Source: Asterias amurensis
Taxonomy: Eukaryota > Echinodermata > Asteroidea > Forcipulatida > Asteriidae
Assembly: GCF_032118995.1 (NCBI RefSeq)
Contig: NC_092666.1
Coordinates: forward strand, 4,600,501-4,664,500
Reading direction: 5' to 3'
DNA length: 64,000 bases
Positions 12,451 to 22,374 of the stretch are shown one piece after another; the stretch's first letter is position 1, and each line of letters begins with the position of its first letter. The notes beneath the pieces were generated by a model that did no database searches, was not told the origin of the DNA, and worked only from the letters and a program-made list of their open reading frames with translations. The position numbers and the translations under genes are program-made.

Positions 12451-12560
12451 TTGCATGATGGGCAGAAATAGAAGACGGTTTGTCCTTCATCAGCTAATCG
12501 TGTTTGCCTGGTGTGGAAATGAAGTCCATCGTGACTGAACTTGGCACATGCCCTGTCAAT
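12451..12560 (-). CDS. POLR1H: POLR1H-like exon 3, distal copy
   Basis: Identical in translation to the middle copy (13988-14097), with intact acceptor and donor. The spacing to the middle copy is 1537 bp, the array period. Confidence 0.75.
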
Positions 12561-13218
12561 CTGAAACCAGACCAGATACAAAAATGAAATTAAGAAGTGA
12601 TCAAAAATTACCAAGCATTGGAAAAACAAAAATATGTGATAATACGCCTAAAAGGTAGGGCCATAAGTTTTTTTCGGTTTTTTTTCCAATGATTTATGGA
12701 CAAAATGTAGAAAGATGAAATACAACTCGGACAGTTTCAGCAAAATAGGTCTACTGGTTCGACTTGCTGAGAACACAGAAAGAAGCAGAACCCTATCAGA
12801 GTAGGGATGAATCCATCTAAGCAAAAGATTTTGATACATCAACAAAGGTTTGCTTTTTTAACATTTCAACTTTTAATTTGAAGTGGCGCAATTTTCAATC
12901 GAACACAGTTAAAAAATTGGCCAGGGGTTTCCTTACGGGTGGCGAACCCTTTGTCACTGAATTTTTGCTCTTCTGTTTTCAGAGTTAAAAATATAAAACC
13001 AAATATTTGGGGGCTTGTTCTTCAGGACTTACCAAATGTAAAATCACCTTATATGAAGTGGCGCATTTTCAATTAAAAAAATCGGCCTCCTCATCAGTAA
13101 GACATCTCTCTTGCATCAGGTGGTGGTCGTCGTCGGTGGTGATTTCATCTCCTTGTTCCAGTGAGCTCTTGCCTGGAGTTCCTCTCAGTATAGACCGATC
13201 TGAATATGTTGCTTCGCT

Positions 13219-13243
13219 TCAAGAATACTCGATCTCTTGATGC
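13219..13243 (-). CDS. POLR1H: POLR1H-like terminal exon, copy c
   Basis: Same acceptor and HQEIEYS-stop. One silent change (ATC for ATT) and TAT for TAC. It lies 1539 bp from copy d. Confidence 0.65.
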
Positions 13244-13299
13244 CTGTAAATAAAATAAATAAAAAATCTAAAATTACATTTACATAAAAAATGAACCTT

Positions 13300-13515
13300 T
13301 GATAAGTGCATGCACTGGGTTCTTTTACATGCGTTCGTTACACAACACATGGGACCAACAGCTTTACGTCCCATCTGAAGGACGAAGCAATGGTCAAGTG
13401 TCTTGCTTTAAAAGGACACTAGTGTCGTGGCTGGGGATTTGAACCCACACACGGTTGATCAGAAAAACCAGAGTTTGAATTCGGTGCTCAGCCACTACAC
13501 TTCCAAGCACGATTT
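13300..13515. repeat. SINE-like element S, copy 2 (within 1.54-kb array)
   Basis: Almost identical to copy 1 because it was multiplied with the array. Confidence 0.7.
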
Positions 13516-13800
13516 ACACACAGCAGTGAATTTGTGCTTGTACTGATCCTTATATAGCACTGAAATCCATCATTCAGTGACGCTCATGGCTCTTCAACAA
13601 TGTTACCCCTGATCACTAGGACATTTATTTCATTCATCAAACCAACTCAGCTCCCTTGGGAATAAACTCCTCTGCAGCCAGATATGTAGTGACCAAGCTA
13701 AATAAATCACAAGAACCATCTCAACCCTCACAGGTACCTACTAACCCCTGTGCAATCTATGGAAACTGTATGATAAACCTAAAAGGCTCTACAAGCCTAA

Positions 13801-13968
13801 AGCCTGGTTCATACTTTCTGCGAATGCAAAGCAAATTTTGTTGTCATGAACTTGCAATGAATTACTCGCCACAGTTGAACGTGTTCAGCCCCTTCGGAAC
13901 ATTCGCTAAGAAAACAGGGCTGTGTCGCCAAAATTCACTTTGCATTTGCAGGAAGTATGAATAAGGCT
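13801..13968. mobile_element. Foldback MITE C, array copy 2
   Basis: Same inverted ends; the right end is mutated to tgaataaggct. Confidence 0.75.
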
Positions 13969-13987
13969 TAAGTAGTGATTAACTTAC

Positions 13988-14097
13988 TTGCATGATGGGC
14001 AGAAATAGAAGACGGTTTGTCCTTCATCAGCTAATCGTGTTTGCCTGGTGTGGAAATGAAGTCCATCGTGACTGAACTTGGCACATGCCCTGTCAAT
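13988..14097 (-). CDS. POLR1H: POLR1H-like exon 3, middle copy
   Basis: Same splice sites and 110-nt length as the copy at 15532. It encodes [19 protein letters not shown] and [18 protein letters not shown]: five residues differ from the 15532 copy, including Ser to Leu just before ADEGQT. Its protein is identical to that of the 12451 copy. Confidence 0.75.
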
Positions 14098-14757
14098 CTG
14101 AAACCAGACCAGATACAAAAATGAAATTAAGAAGTGATCAAAAATTACCAAGCATTGGAAAAACAAAAATATGTGATAATACGCCTAAAAGGTAGAGCCA
14201 TAAGTTTTTTTTTGGTTTTTTTTCCAATGATTTATGGACAAAATGTAGAAAGATGAAATACAACTCAGACAGTTTCAGCAAAATAGGTCTACTGGTTCGA
14301 CTTGCTGAGAACACAGAAAGAAGCAGAACCCTATCAGAGTAGGGATGAATCCATCTAAGGAACAGATTTTGATACATCAACAAAGGTTTGCTTTTTTAAC
14401 ATTTCAACTTTTAATTTGAAGTGGCGCAATTTTCAATCGAACACAGTTAAAAAATTGGCCAGGGGTTTCCTTACGGGTGGCGAACCCTTTCTCACTGAAT
14501 TTTTGCTCTTCTGTTTTCAGAGTTAAAAATATAAAACCAAATATTTGGGGGCTTGTTCTTCAAGACTTACCAAACGTAAAATCACCTTATATGAAGTGGC
14601 GCATTTTTCAAGTAAATAAATCGGGCTCCTCATCAGTAAGACATCTCTCTGGCATCAGGTGGTCGTCATCGTCGGTGGTGATTTCATCTCCTTGTTCCAG
14701 TGAGCTCTTGTCTGGAGTTTCTTTCAGTAAAGACTGATCTGAATATGTTGATTCTCT

Positions 14758-14782
14758 TCAAGAGTACTCAATCTCTTGATGC
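14758..14782 (-). CDS. POLR1H: POLR1H-like terminal exon, copy d
   Basis: Acceptor ttatttacag. The 25 nt complete Lys and encode HQEIEYS followed by TGA, matching the family ending in a short charged tail after CxxCK. The sequence after the stop (to ~14620) is conserved with the other copies and stays open for a while in the same frame, but lies in the 3' UTR. Confidence 0.65.
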
Positions 14783-14844
14783 CTGTAAATAAAATAAATA
14801 AAAAAAATAAAATAGCATTTACATAAAAAATGAACCTTTGATAA

Positions 14845-15050
14845 GTGCATCCACTGGGTTCTTTACATGCGTTACACAACACATTGGACCAACAGCTTTA
14901 CGTCCCATCTGAAGGACAAAGCAATGGTCAATTGTCTTGCTTTAAAAGGACACAAGTGTCGCGGCTGGGGATTTGAACCCACACTCTGCTGATCAGAAAC
15001 ACCAGAATTGAATTCGGTGCTTGGCCACTGCACTTCTGCCGACGATTTAC
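14845..15050. repeat. SINE-like element S, copy 3 (within 1.54-kb array)
   Basis: Third array copy, more diverged (gcatccactgggttctttac; gtcgcggctggggatttgaa). Confidence 0.7.
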
Positions 15051-15343
15051 ACACATGTTATGTGAACAGTGAATTTCTGCTTGTACTAATCCTCATGTAG
15101 CACTGAAATCCGTGATTGAGTAATCTCGTGGCTCTTCAACAATGTTACCCCAACTCACTAGGACATTTAACTCTTTCATCAAACCAAATCAGCTCACTTG
15201 GGAGTAAACTGCCCCTGCAGCCAGATATGTAGTGACCAAGCTAAATAAATCACAAGAACCATCTCAACCCTCACAGGTACCTACTAACCCCTGTGCAATC
15301 TATGGAAACTGTATTTTAAACCTATAAGGGTCTACAAGCCTAA

Positions 15344-15512
15344 AGCCTGGTTCGTACTTCCTGCGAATGCGAAGCAAATTTTGTTGTCACAAACTTGCAA
15401 TGAATAACTCGCAACAGTTGAACTGTGTTCAACCCCTTCGGAACATTCGCTAAGAAATCAGGGCTGTGTCGCTAAAATTCACTTTGCATTTGCAGGAAGT
15501 ATGAACCAGGCT
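15344..15512. mobile_element. Foldback MITE C, array copy 3
   Basis: Same inverted ends (agcctggttcgtacttcctg ... tatgaaccaggct), diverged from copies 1 and 2 in step with the rest of its unit. Confidence 0.75.
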
Positions 15513-15531
15513 TAAGTAGTGATTAACTTAC

Positions 15532-15641
15532 TTGCATGATGGGCAGAAATAGAAGACAGTTTGTCCTTCATCAGCTGATCGAGTTTGCCTGGTGTGGAAA
15601 TGAATTCCATCCTGACCGAACTTGGCACATGTTCTGTCAAT
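15532..15641 (-). CDS. POLR1H: POLR1H-like exon 3, copy nearest exon 2 (second zinc ribbon)
   Basis: Acceptor ctggtttcag and donor ATGCAA/GTAAGT; 110 nt, phase 0 in, phase 2 out. It encodes [19 protein letters not shown] and [18 protein letters not shown]. It keeps the canonical RSADEGQT motif but has Phe at the second Cys of the first CxxC. It is the most family-like of the three copies and the first met by a transcript from exon 2. Confidence 0.8.
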
Positions 15642-15924
15642 CTGAAACCAGACCAGATACAAAAATGAAATTAAGAAGTGATCAAAAATTACCAAGCATT
15701 GGAAAAACAAAAATATGTGATAATACGCCTAAAAGGTAGGGCCATAATGGACAAAACATAGAAAGATGAAATAAAACTGTGAAAGTTTCGGCAAAATAGG
15801 TCTACTGGTTCCACTTTCAAAGAAAACAGAAAGAAGCAAAACCCTGTCACAGTAGCGATGAATCCATCCGAGGTAAAGATTTCGATACATCAACAAACAA
15901 GGTTTGCTTTTTTCCAAAGATTTA

Positions 15925-18470
15925 AAAAAAATTGGCCAGGGGTTTCCTTACGGGTGGCGAACCCTTTGTCACCAATTTTTGTTCCTCTGTTTTCACAAGT
16001 ATAAAACCTCTGAAATAAAACGAACCGATTTGTAAATCAAAATATTTGGGGGTTTACGTTATTTTTCAAAATTTACCAAATGTCAACTTTTAATTTGAAG
16101 TAAACAATTTTTCAATCAAACACAGTTAAAAAATTGGCCAGGGGTTTCCTTATGGGTGGCGAACCCATTGTTACTGATTTATGCTCCTCTGTTTTCACAA
16201 TTAAAAATTAAATAAAACCTCTGAAAAAAAGCGAACCAATTTGTATATCAAAATATTTGGGGGGGGGGGGTTTAAGTTATTTTTTCAAAATTTACCATGT
16301 GGACTTTTAATTAAGTAGACATTTTTTCAATCAAACACAGTTAAAAAATTGACCAGGGGTTTCCTTACGGGTGGCGAACCCACTGTCACTGATTTTTGCT
16401 CCTCTGTTTTCACAATTAAAATATAAAACCTCTGAAATAAAACGAACCTATTTGAATATCAAAATATTTGGGGTTTACGTTACCAAATGTCAACTTTTAA
16501 TTTGAAGTAGACAAATTTCCAATGAAACGCGGTTGAAAAATTGGCCAGGGGTTTTTTAACGGGTGACGAACCCATTGTCACTGATTTTTGCTCCTCTGTT
16601 GTCACAATGAAAATATAAAACCTCTGAAATAAAACAAACCTATGTGTACATCAAAACATTTAGGGGGTTTACGTTATTTTTCAAAAGTTACCAAATGTCA
16701 ACTTTTAATTTGAAGCAGACAAATTTTCAATCAAACACAGATAAAAATTGGCCAGGGGTTTCCTTACGGGTGGCGAACCCATTGTCACTGATTTATGCTC
16801 CTCTGTTTTCACAATTAAAATTAAATAAAACGTCTAAAAAAAAGCGAACCAATTTGTATATCAAATATTTGGGGGGGGGGTGGTTTACGTTATTTTTCAA
16901 AATTTACCAAAAGTGTCAACTTTTAATTTGAAGTAGACAAATTTTCAATCAAACACAGATAAAAAATTGGCCAGGGGTTTCCTTATGGGTGGCGAACCCA
17001 TTGTCACTGATTTTTGCTCCTCTGTTTTCACAATTAAAATATAAAACCTCTGAAATAAAACGAACCAATTTGAATATCAAAATATTTGGGGGTTTACGTT
17101 ATTTTTTGAAAATTTACCAAATGTCAACCATTAATTTGAAGTAGACAAATTTCCAATCAAACACAGTTAAAAAATTGGCCAGGGGTTTCCTTATGGGTGG
17201 CGAACCCATTGTCACTGATTTATGCTCCTCTGTTTTCACAATTAAAAATTAAATAAAACGTCTGAAAAAAAGCGAACCAATTTGTATATCAAAATATTTG
17301 GGGGGGGGGGGGTTTAAGTTATTTTTCAAAATTTACCAAATGTGGACTTTTAATTTGAAGTAGACATTTTTTCAATCAAACACAGTTAAAAAATTGACCA
17401 GGGGTTTCCTTACGGGTGGCGAACCCACTGTCACTGATTTTTGCTCCTCTGTTTTCACAATTAAAATATAAAACCTCTGAAATAAAACGAACCTATTTGA
17501 ATATCAAAATATTAGGGGTTTACGTTACCAAATGTCAACTTTTAATTTGAAGTAGACAAATTTCCAATGAAACGCGGTTAAAAAATTGGCCAGGGGTTTT
17601 TTAACGGGTGACGAACCCATTGTCACTGATTTTTGCTCCTGTTTTCACAATGAAAATATAAAACCTCTGAAATAAAACAAACCTATGTGTACATCAAAAC
17701 ATTTAGGGGGTTTACGTTATTTTTCAAGTTACCAAATGTCAACTTTTAATTTGAAGCAGACAAATTTTCAATCAAACACAGATAAAAAATTGGCCAGGGG
17801 TTTCCTTACGGGTGGCGAACCCATTGTCACTGATTTGTGCTCCTCTGTTTTCACAATTAAAATTAAATAAAACGTCTAAAAAAAAGCGAACCAATTTGTA
17901 TATCAAAATATTTGGGGGGGGGGTTTACATTATTTTTCAAAATTTACCAAAAATGTCAACTTTTAATTTGAAGTAGACAAATTTTCAATCAAACACAAAT
18001 AAAAAATTGGCCAGGGGTTTCCTTATGGGTGGCGAACCCATTGTCACTGATTTTTGCTCCTCTGTTTTCACAATTAAAATATAAAACCTCTGAAATAAAA
18101 CGAACCAATTTGAATATCAAAATATTTGGGGGTTTACGTTATTTTTTGAAAATTTTCCAAATGTCAACTATTAATTTGAAGTAGACAAATTTCCAATCAA
18201 ACACAGTTACAAAATTGGCCAGGGATTTCCTTATGGGTGGCGAACCCATTGTCACTGATTTTTGCTCCTCTGTTTTCACAATCAAAATTAAATAAAACCT
18301 CTGAAAAAAAACCAAACCAATTTATATATCAAAATATTTTGGGGGTTTACGTTATTTTTCAAAATTTACCAAATGTGGACTTTTAATTTGAAGTAGACAA
18401 ATTTTCAATCAAACACAGTTAAAAAATTTGCCAGGAGTTTCCTTTTGGGTGGCAAACCCTTTGTCACTGA
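15925..18470. repeat. ~205-bp satellite with ~1046-bp higher-order unit, in POLR1H-like intron
   Basis: About 13 copies of a unit containing ttggccaggggtttccttac, gggtggcgaacccattgtca, tgctcctctgttttcacaat and atcaaaatatttgggggttt. Variant units recur in order about 1046 bp apart: the ttttttaacgggtgacgaac variant at ~16550 and ~17596, and the long G-run variant at ~16258 and ~17304. This shows a five-unit higher-order repeat. Single units also sit in each 1.54-kb array unit (11.2-11.45, 12.9-13.0, 14.45-14.55 kb). Confidence 0.9.
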
Positions 18471-18766
18471 ATTTTATATGAAATAAATCACCTTATAAAT
18501 TTCAAGTATTGTGCATCTTTTTTTCATAAACCAATTTTAAAAATGGCTTTGGGTAGTGAACCCTTTTCTGTACATTTCTTTTTATTCATTCAGAGTTAAA
18601 TATAAATAATGAAACCTCTCAAAGAAAAAAACAAAAACAATTTTTTGGTGGTTATAGTATAGACAATTAAACAACAATAAAGTACGAGCATTTCTGTATG
18701 CAATCATCAAGATAACAACCTAAACAATTTGGACATTTCCTAAGATAAAACTCCAGTTTCACTCAC

Positions 18767-18839
18767 CAGTGGTCCTTCAACATCCTTGGGAGAGTTGAGA
18801 CACAGGTATAAATGATAGACCACACCATGTATAATGCAG
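18767..18839 (-). CDS. POLR1H: POLR1H-like exon 2 (linker between ribbons)
   Basis: Bounded by a good acceptor (cttccttctcattacag) and donor CTG/GTGAGT; 73 nt. In the frame that joins exon 3 in phase 0 it reads CIIHGVVYHLYLCLNS, then PKDVEGPL. This resembles the family linker, where VVFH and EGP motifs precede VDR. Confidence 0.6.
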
Positions 18840-19687
18840 CTGTAATGAGAAGGAAGACAAAGAGTGACTTTTCATTCATTCAAAAAGCTGTCTGTGCTTA
18901 TGGTAGTGATACATGTATTAATATTAATAATCTTTTTGCACACAGCCATGTACATACTGGTACCCTGTGCGAGCTTCGTGGTTCCGTGTATGTTTTGTAC
19001 ACAAATCACGGATCGTACCCGCCCTCTCGTGACGCATTCTCGTAAAACGAGGTCGGGTAATTTCAATTATTGTTGGCAGAGGAGTAACACGTACAGTAGA
19101 TAGGAAGTCTTTATTTTCTCTATTTTCTCTATCATTTTTAACAATTTTTGAGATTGCGGAGTTGATTCTCTGGTCGATAGCATACACATTGATATATCAA
19201 AGGACACATAGAGCCTAATTTTGGCGAGATTAAAAAAAAAAGAGATTTCTGATTCCAAAATTCATTGAACCATGGGTCCTTGAACGCGTGACAGATGACC
19301 CTCTATGAGGTTATGGGAGACGATAGCCGGTCAAAACCGAAATAGTTCTAGGAGTAGGCCTAGTACAGTAGTACTATCCTATAAAAAAAAAAATTGTATA
19401 CTAAAAAAAAATATTCAACATTTTTTGTTAACAGCAAATTACCAGACACAGGTCATTTATATCATCAGAATCAAAGTCATTGAGCTTAATTCGCATTAAT
19501 GTATTTAATATCATTAATATTCAAAGTCTGTTGCGATCATGCATCAGCCTCCTCCCCCACCGCCTCCTTGGCCACGTCCCGACCCCGCCTACCCCTTTTA
19601 TAAATAACGCACAAGTCAAGGGGGCTGTCACGCAGACAAGTTTACAAGCTCCGGTTTCCACAATAAGTATATATATTCCAAACTTAC

Positions 19688-19817
19688 TTTTTGCATTTAC
19701 TTTGTCAGGACATGTCTTGCACTTCATAACTACCGTTCTTTTTTCAGAAAACGGTAAAATGGAGCCCCATTGCGGGCAAAATTCTCTCGAAGAAGCAACT
19801 CACACCTTTCCGTCCAT
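19688..19817 (-). CDS. POLR1H: POLR1H-like exon 1 (first zinc ribbon)
   Basis: From the ATG at 19817 the frame reads MDGKV, then TGA, then VASSREFCPQWGSILPF, and continues to KCKTCPDKVNAK before donor AAAAA/GTAAGT. The ribbon frame fits POLR1H closely (family: FC..CGS.LPL). TGG stands where the second zinc Cys belongs. No other Met lies between the TGA and the ribbon. Confidence 0.7.
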
Positions 19818-20000
19818 GTTTTAGAGAAATTCTGATCCCGCATGCGTTTCTGAATGGGACGCACGTGATTTATCAAGCCTGACTTCTTCCGTACATTCAG
19901 CGTTGAATTTGGTTTAGGGTACCTGACTAGGTATTTAAATAAAAACCGCGCCCTCTGTCGGCGGATTGTAGGATCTCCCGCGCAAAGTTAATGAGTTGTA
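19818..20000 (-). promoter_or_regulatory. Likely promoter of POLR1H-like gene
   Basis: CpG-rich for this window (accgcgccctctgtcggcgg, tcccgcgcaaag) with a CACGTG E-box at 19862-19867, immediately upstream of the exon 1 ATG on the minus strand. A plus-strand transcript leading to 21274 could share it. Start sites are not visible. Confidence 0.4.
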
Positions 20001-20589
20001 TTGATTAATTGATGCACTTGCTGGATGATTTTGATTAATCCTGGTTAAAGCGCAATAGGATCAACAATTAAATTAAATAAACAAACCACACCACATCACT
20101 ATCTAAGAGAGAAATCCCTTCCAAATACTTCTAAATAAAAATCGCTTTAAATTTGTTTAAAATAATCCCTAGAACATTATAAAAGTTGTCACTCACAAAT
20201 ATGCAAAAAAAATCAAAGAAATAATGCTATAACATGATTTTGTTTAATCATGATAATGCTGGAAAATAGTTTTTGCCCCTCGCTATTGTTATCCTTTACG
20301 TGTGTCCTCAATGCATTTTGTTATTTTTAACCATAGGGTGAGTTTACGTTATAAACAACCAGGAGGGGCTTAAAAAGTTATGTTTTAGTTGCTGCTGGGG
20401 GATTAGCGAATTGTTTTTGGTTTGAAGATTTTGCTTTTAGACTCGCTTGCAACTCACGGATATCCTGGCATTTGGCGATAGCAACTAACGCCTAAAATCA
20501 AGCAATAAAGTTTTGTCACAAACTTTCATCCTGCCGCCGCTGCGCCTCTTGAATTTCACCGACGTGTGTAGCAAATTTTCCCAAATTTT

Positions 20590-20790
20590 TAAAGGCACTA
20601 TTGGTAACTTACTCACAATAATTGTGAAAAACGGTTCCCTCTGAAGTAACGTAGTTTTCGAGAAAGAAGTAATTTTCCACGAACTTGATTTCGAGACCTC
20701 GAAGCATCTGAAAGCACACAATTTTATGTGACTAGGGGAGTTTTTTTGTTATTTGATGCATAATGTTGAGATACACCAGTGAGCAGACGG
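20590..20790. mobile_element. TTAA-flanked foldback family T1, truncated copy
   Basis: Carries ttaaaggcactattggtaac, acgtagttttcgagaaagaa, gtaattttccacga and catctgaaagcacacaattt in the same order as the full copies at 21443 and 63381, but the far end is lost. Confidence 0.7.
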
Positions 20791-20929
20791 GTTTTGACTG
20801 TACCTTTTCTAGGACAAAATGACACAATGTCCACAGATTTACATTAGACTTACACAGTTTGAAGATAATGATGGTAGAAAAGATTCCTGAAAATAATTTG
20901 CTGAGGTGCTTGTTACCTGGATTTTCTTT

Positions 20930-21112
20930 TCAAAAGTAAGCATAAAAACTCGCTAGGCACAGACAAATTTGCTTAACAGAAACTTGTTACCAGCCAAAAT
21001 TCTGTATTCATTGCTTTAACTGCTGCACCAAAAATGTTTGCTTAAGAAAAACAAAATGCTTAGCAGTATTTTCTGCTTAACAGCCTTATGAAATTAGGCC
21101 CTGGGCAGTCTG
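20930..21112. mobile_element. cccaatttcat/gctta foldback family, copy
   Basis: Contains ttgcttaacagaaacttgtt, accagccaaaattctgta, tttctgcttaacagcc and the end atgaaattaggccctgg, shared with copies at 46.56 and 49.85 kb. Confidence 0.65.
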
Positions 21113-21278
21113 GGATAAGCTACAATAAAAAGTCCAAGGTAATTGTAAAAAAAATGTATGTACACATTTTTTTATTAAAAGAAAGCTGAAGCTCTTACAT
21201 TGTTTACATAATTATTGTTGACATGTTATTGGTGAAGTATTCTCATGTGTATTATGTGTGTGTTTTTCCATAGAATAA

Positions 21279-22192
21279 ATGGCAAGACTAGCTACCGCAA
21301 GATCACCGAAGGCGATCTACATCTACATCTCTATGCTGTTACTCGTCAATGCCTTTCATCAGCTAAAAGGAAAAGAGTTCCATCACACATTTCAAAAGTC
21401 ATCTTTTAAAAAGGTAGTACCAGATGAGTGTTTAATACTGGGTTAAAGGCAGTGGACACTAGTCAAATTCTAGCCTTCACAGTTGGTGTATCTCAACATT
21501 ATGCATAAAATAACTAACCAGTGAAAATATGAGCTCAATCTGTCATCCAAAGTTGCGAGATAATAATGAAAAAAGAAAACACCCTTGTCACACAAAGTTG
21601 TGTGCATTTATATGGTTGATTTCGAGACCTCAAGTTCTAAATCTGAGGTCTCAAAATCAAATTCGTGGAAAATTACTTCTTTCTCGAAAACTATGGCACT
21701 TCAGAGGAAGCGGTTTCTCACAATGTTGTATATTATCAACCTCTCCCCATTACTCGTCACCAAGAAAAGTTTTACGCTAATAATTATTTTGAGTAATTAC
21801 CAATAGTGTCCACTGCCTTTAAGGTCACCAGCATTTGTTCTAATGTCACAACTTGTATTTCTGTTGGGCTCCTTAAAGTATCAAGTAAGGTTCAGCAATT
21901 TGGTACAATCGACTAAAAAAAAAATTAAAAAATAAACTTGTGATTTTCTTTTACAGTGATTTTTATTGTTTTAGACCAACATTTTATAAAATTGCTGAAC
22001 TTACCCATTTTGACTATTCCAGTTTTGGACCAATATTTGATACAACTTCTAGACTTTTGCACTTGTTGATCAATTTTTTTATTAAATAAAACTGTTTATT
22101 GTCATGTAGATAATTGTTTTTGTCCTTAAATGCATGTATTCATGGTTATATTTGTGTGTGTTTTCCTGCAGTTTATGTACAGCTTCATGTGA
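21279..22192 (+). CDS. Candidate 51-residue membrane microprotein, two exons
   Basis: Exon 21274-21413 (acceptor gtttttccatag, donor AAAAAG/GTAGTA) has ATG at 21279. The frame joins in phase 0 to the exon beginning 22172 (acceptor tgttttcctgcag) and ends FMYSFM-TGA at 22190-22192. The product starts MARLATARSPKAIYIYI, followed by SMLLLVNAF, a single likely membrane-spanning segment. It then has a basic tail (KGKEFHHTF, SSFKK). A positively charged N-terminus plus one hydrophobic segment is common in small mitochondrial or ER proteins; no family is recognised. A competing frame in the first exon is also open to TAA, and a family T1 element lies in the intron, so coding status is unproven. Confidence 0.35.
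21443..21822. mobile_element. TTAA-flanked foldback MITE T1, complete copy
   Basis: Begins TTAA-AGGCAGTGGACAC and ends GTGTCCACTGCCT-TTAA, with TTAA at both outer edges as a target duplication. The interior has tctcaaaatcaaattcgtgg, acttctttctcgaaaacta and a short ...ttcgagacctcaag/...tgaggtctcaaaa palindrome. Confidence 0.9.
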
Positions 22193-22374
22193 GATCACCA
22201 ATCAACCAATGATGAAAGTTCCAACACCCATCTCAAAAGACGTCTTTACAAAGAATATACTTCAGAAAAGGTGCAGCTCTGAGGGCTGGGGCTGGAAGCG
22301 GGCTGCTTGAAAACTCTTACTTATTAAATTTTGGTTGAAAATGCAAAAAGACTATAACACTACAGATAATATAG

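Larger units (their letters stand above)
10930..15735. repeat. Tandem array of ~1.54-kb units carrying POLR1H-like exons 3 and 4
   Basis: Equivalent points recur at 1537-1544-bp spacing: terminal exon 11706, 13243, 14782; zinc-ribbon exon 12451, 13988, 15532. Each unit also holds a copy of the ~205-bp satellite motif (ggccaggggtttccttacgg), a SINE-like segment (gcactgggttctttt) and a foldback MITE (agcctggttcatac). The first two full units are very similar; the one nearest the 5' exons is more diverged. Confidence 0.9.
10910..19817 (-). pseudogene. POLR1H: POLR1H (RPA12)-like gene with multiplied 3' exons, possibly decaying
   Basis: Encodes a protein resembling the small RNA polymerase I subunit RPA12/POLR1H, which has two zinc ribbons; in the family the C-terminal TFIIS-like ribbon supports RNA cleavage in Pol I. 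Exon 1 gives FCPQWGSILPF...CKTC, matching the first ribbon. Exon 3 gives CAKFGQDG...[21 protein letters not shown], matching the second ribbon with its acidic DE pair. Exon 4 gives HQEIEYS and stop. The linker exon reads VVYHLYL...DVEGPL. Oddities: exon 1 has ATG followed by TGA at codon 6 in the ribbon frame; the second Cys of each CxxC is replaced (W in ribbon 1, F in ribbon 2); exon 1 ends in phase 1 while exon 2 needs phase 2, so a small exon is missed or there is a frameshift. Exon 3 is present three times and exon 4 four times. Family assignment is strong; the pseudogene call is tentative, as a functional but divergent gene or sequence error is possible. Confidence 0.7.

Noticed and set aside
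19800..19802. TGA in the POLR1H-like frame as a selenocysteine codon
   Set aside because: The family has no selenoprotein member that I know, no SECIS-like element could be identified, and other cysteines are changed to W and F, which fits decay better.
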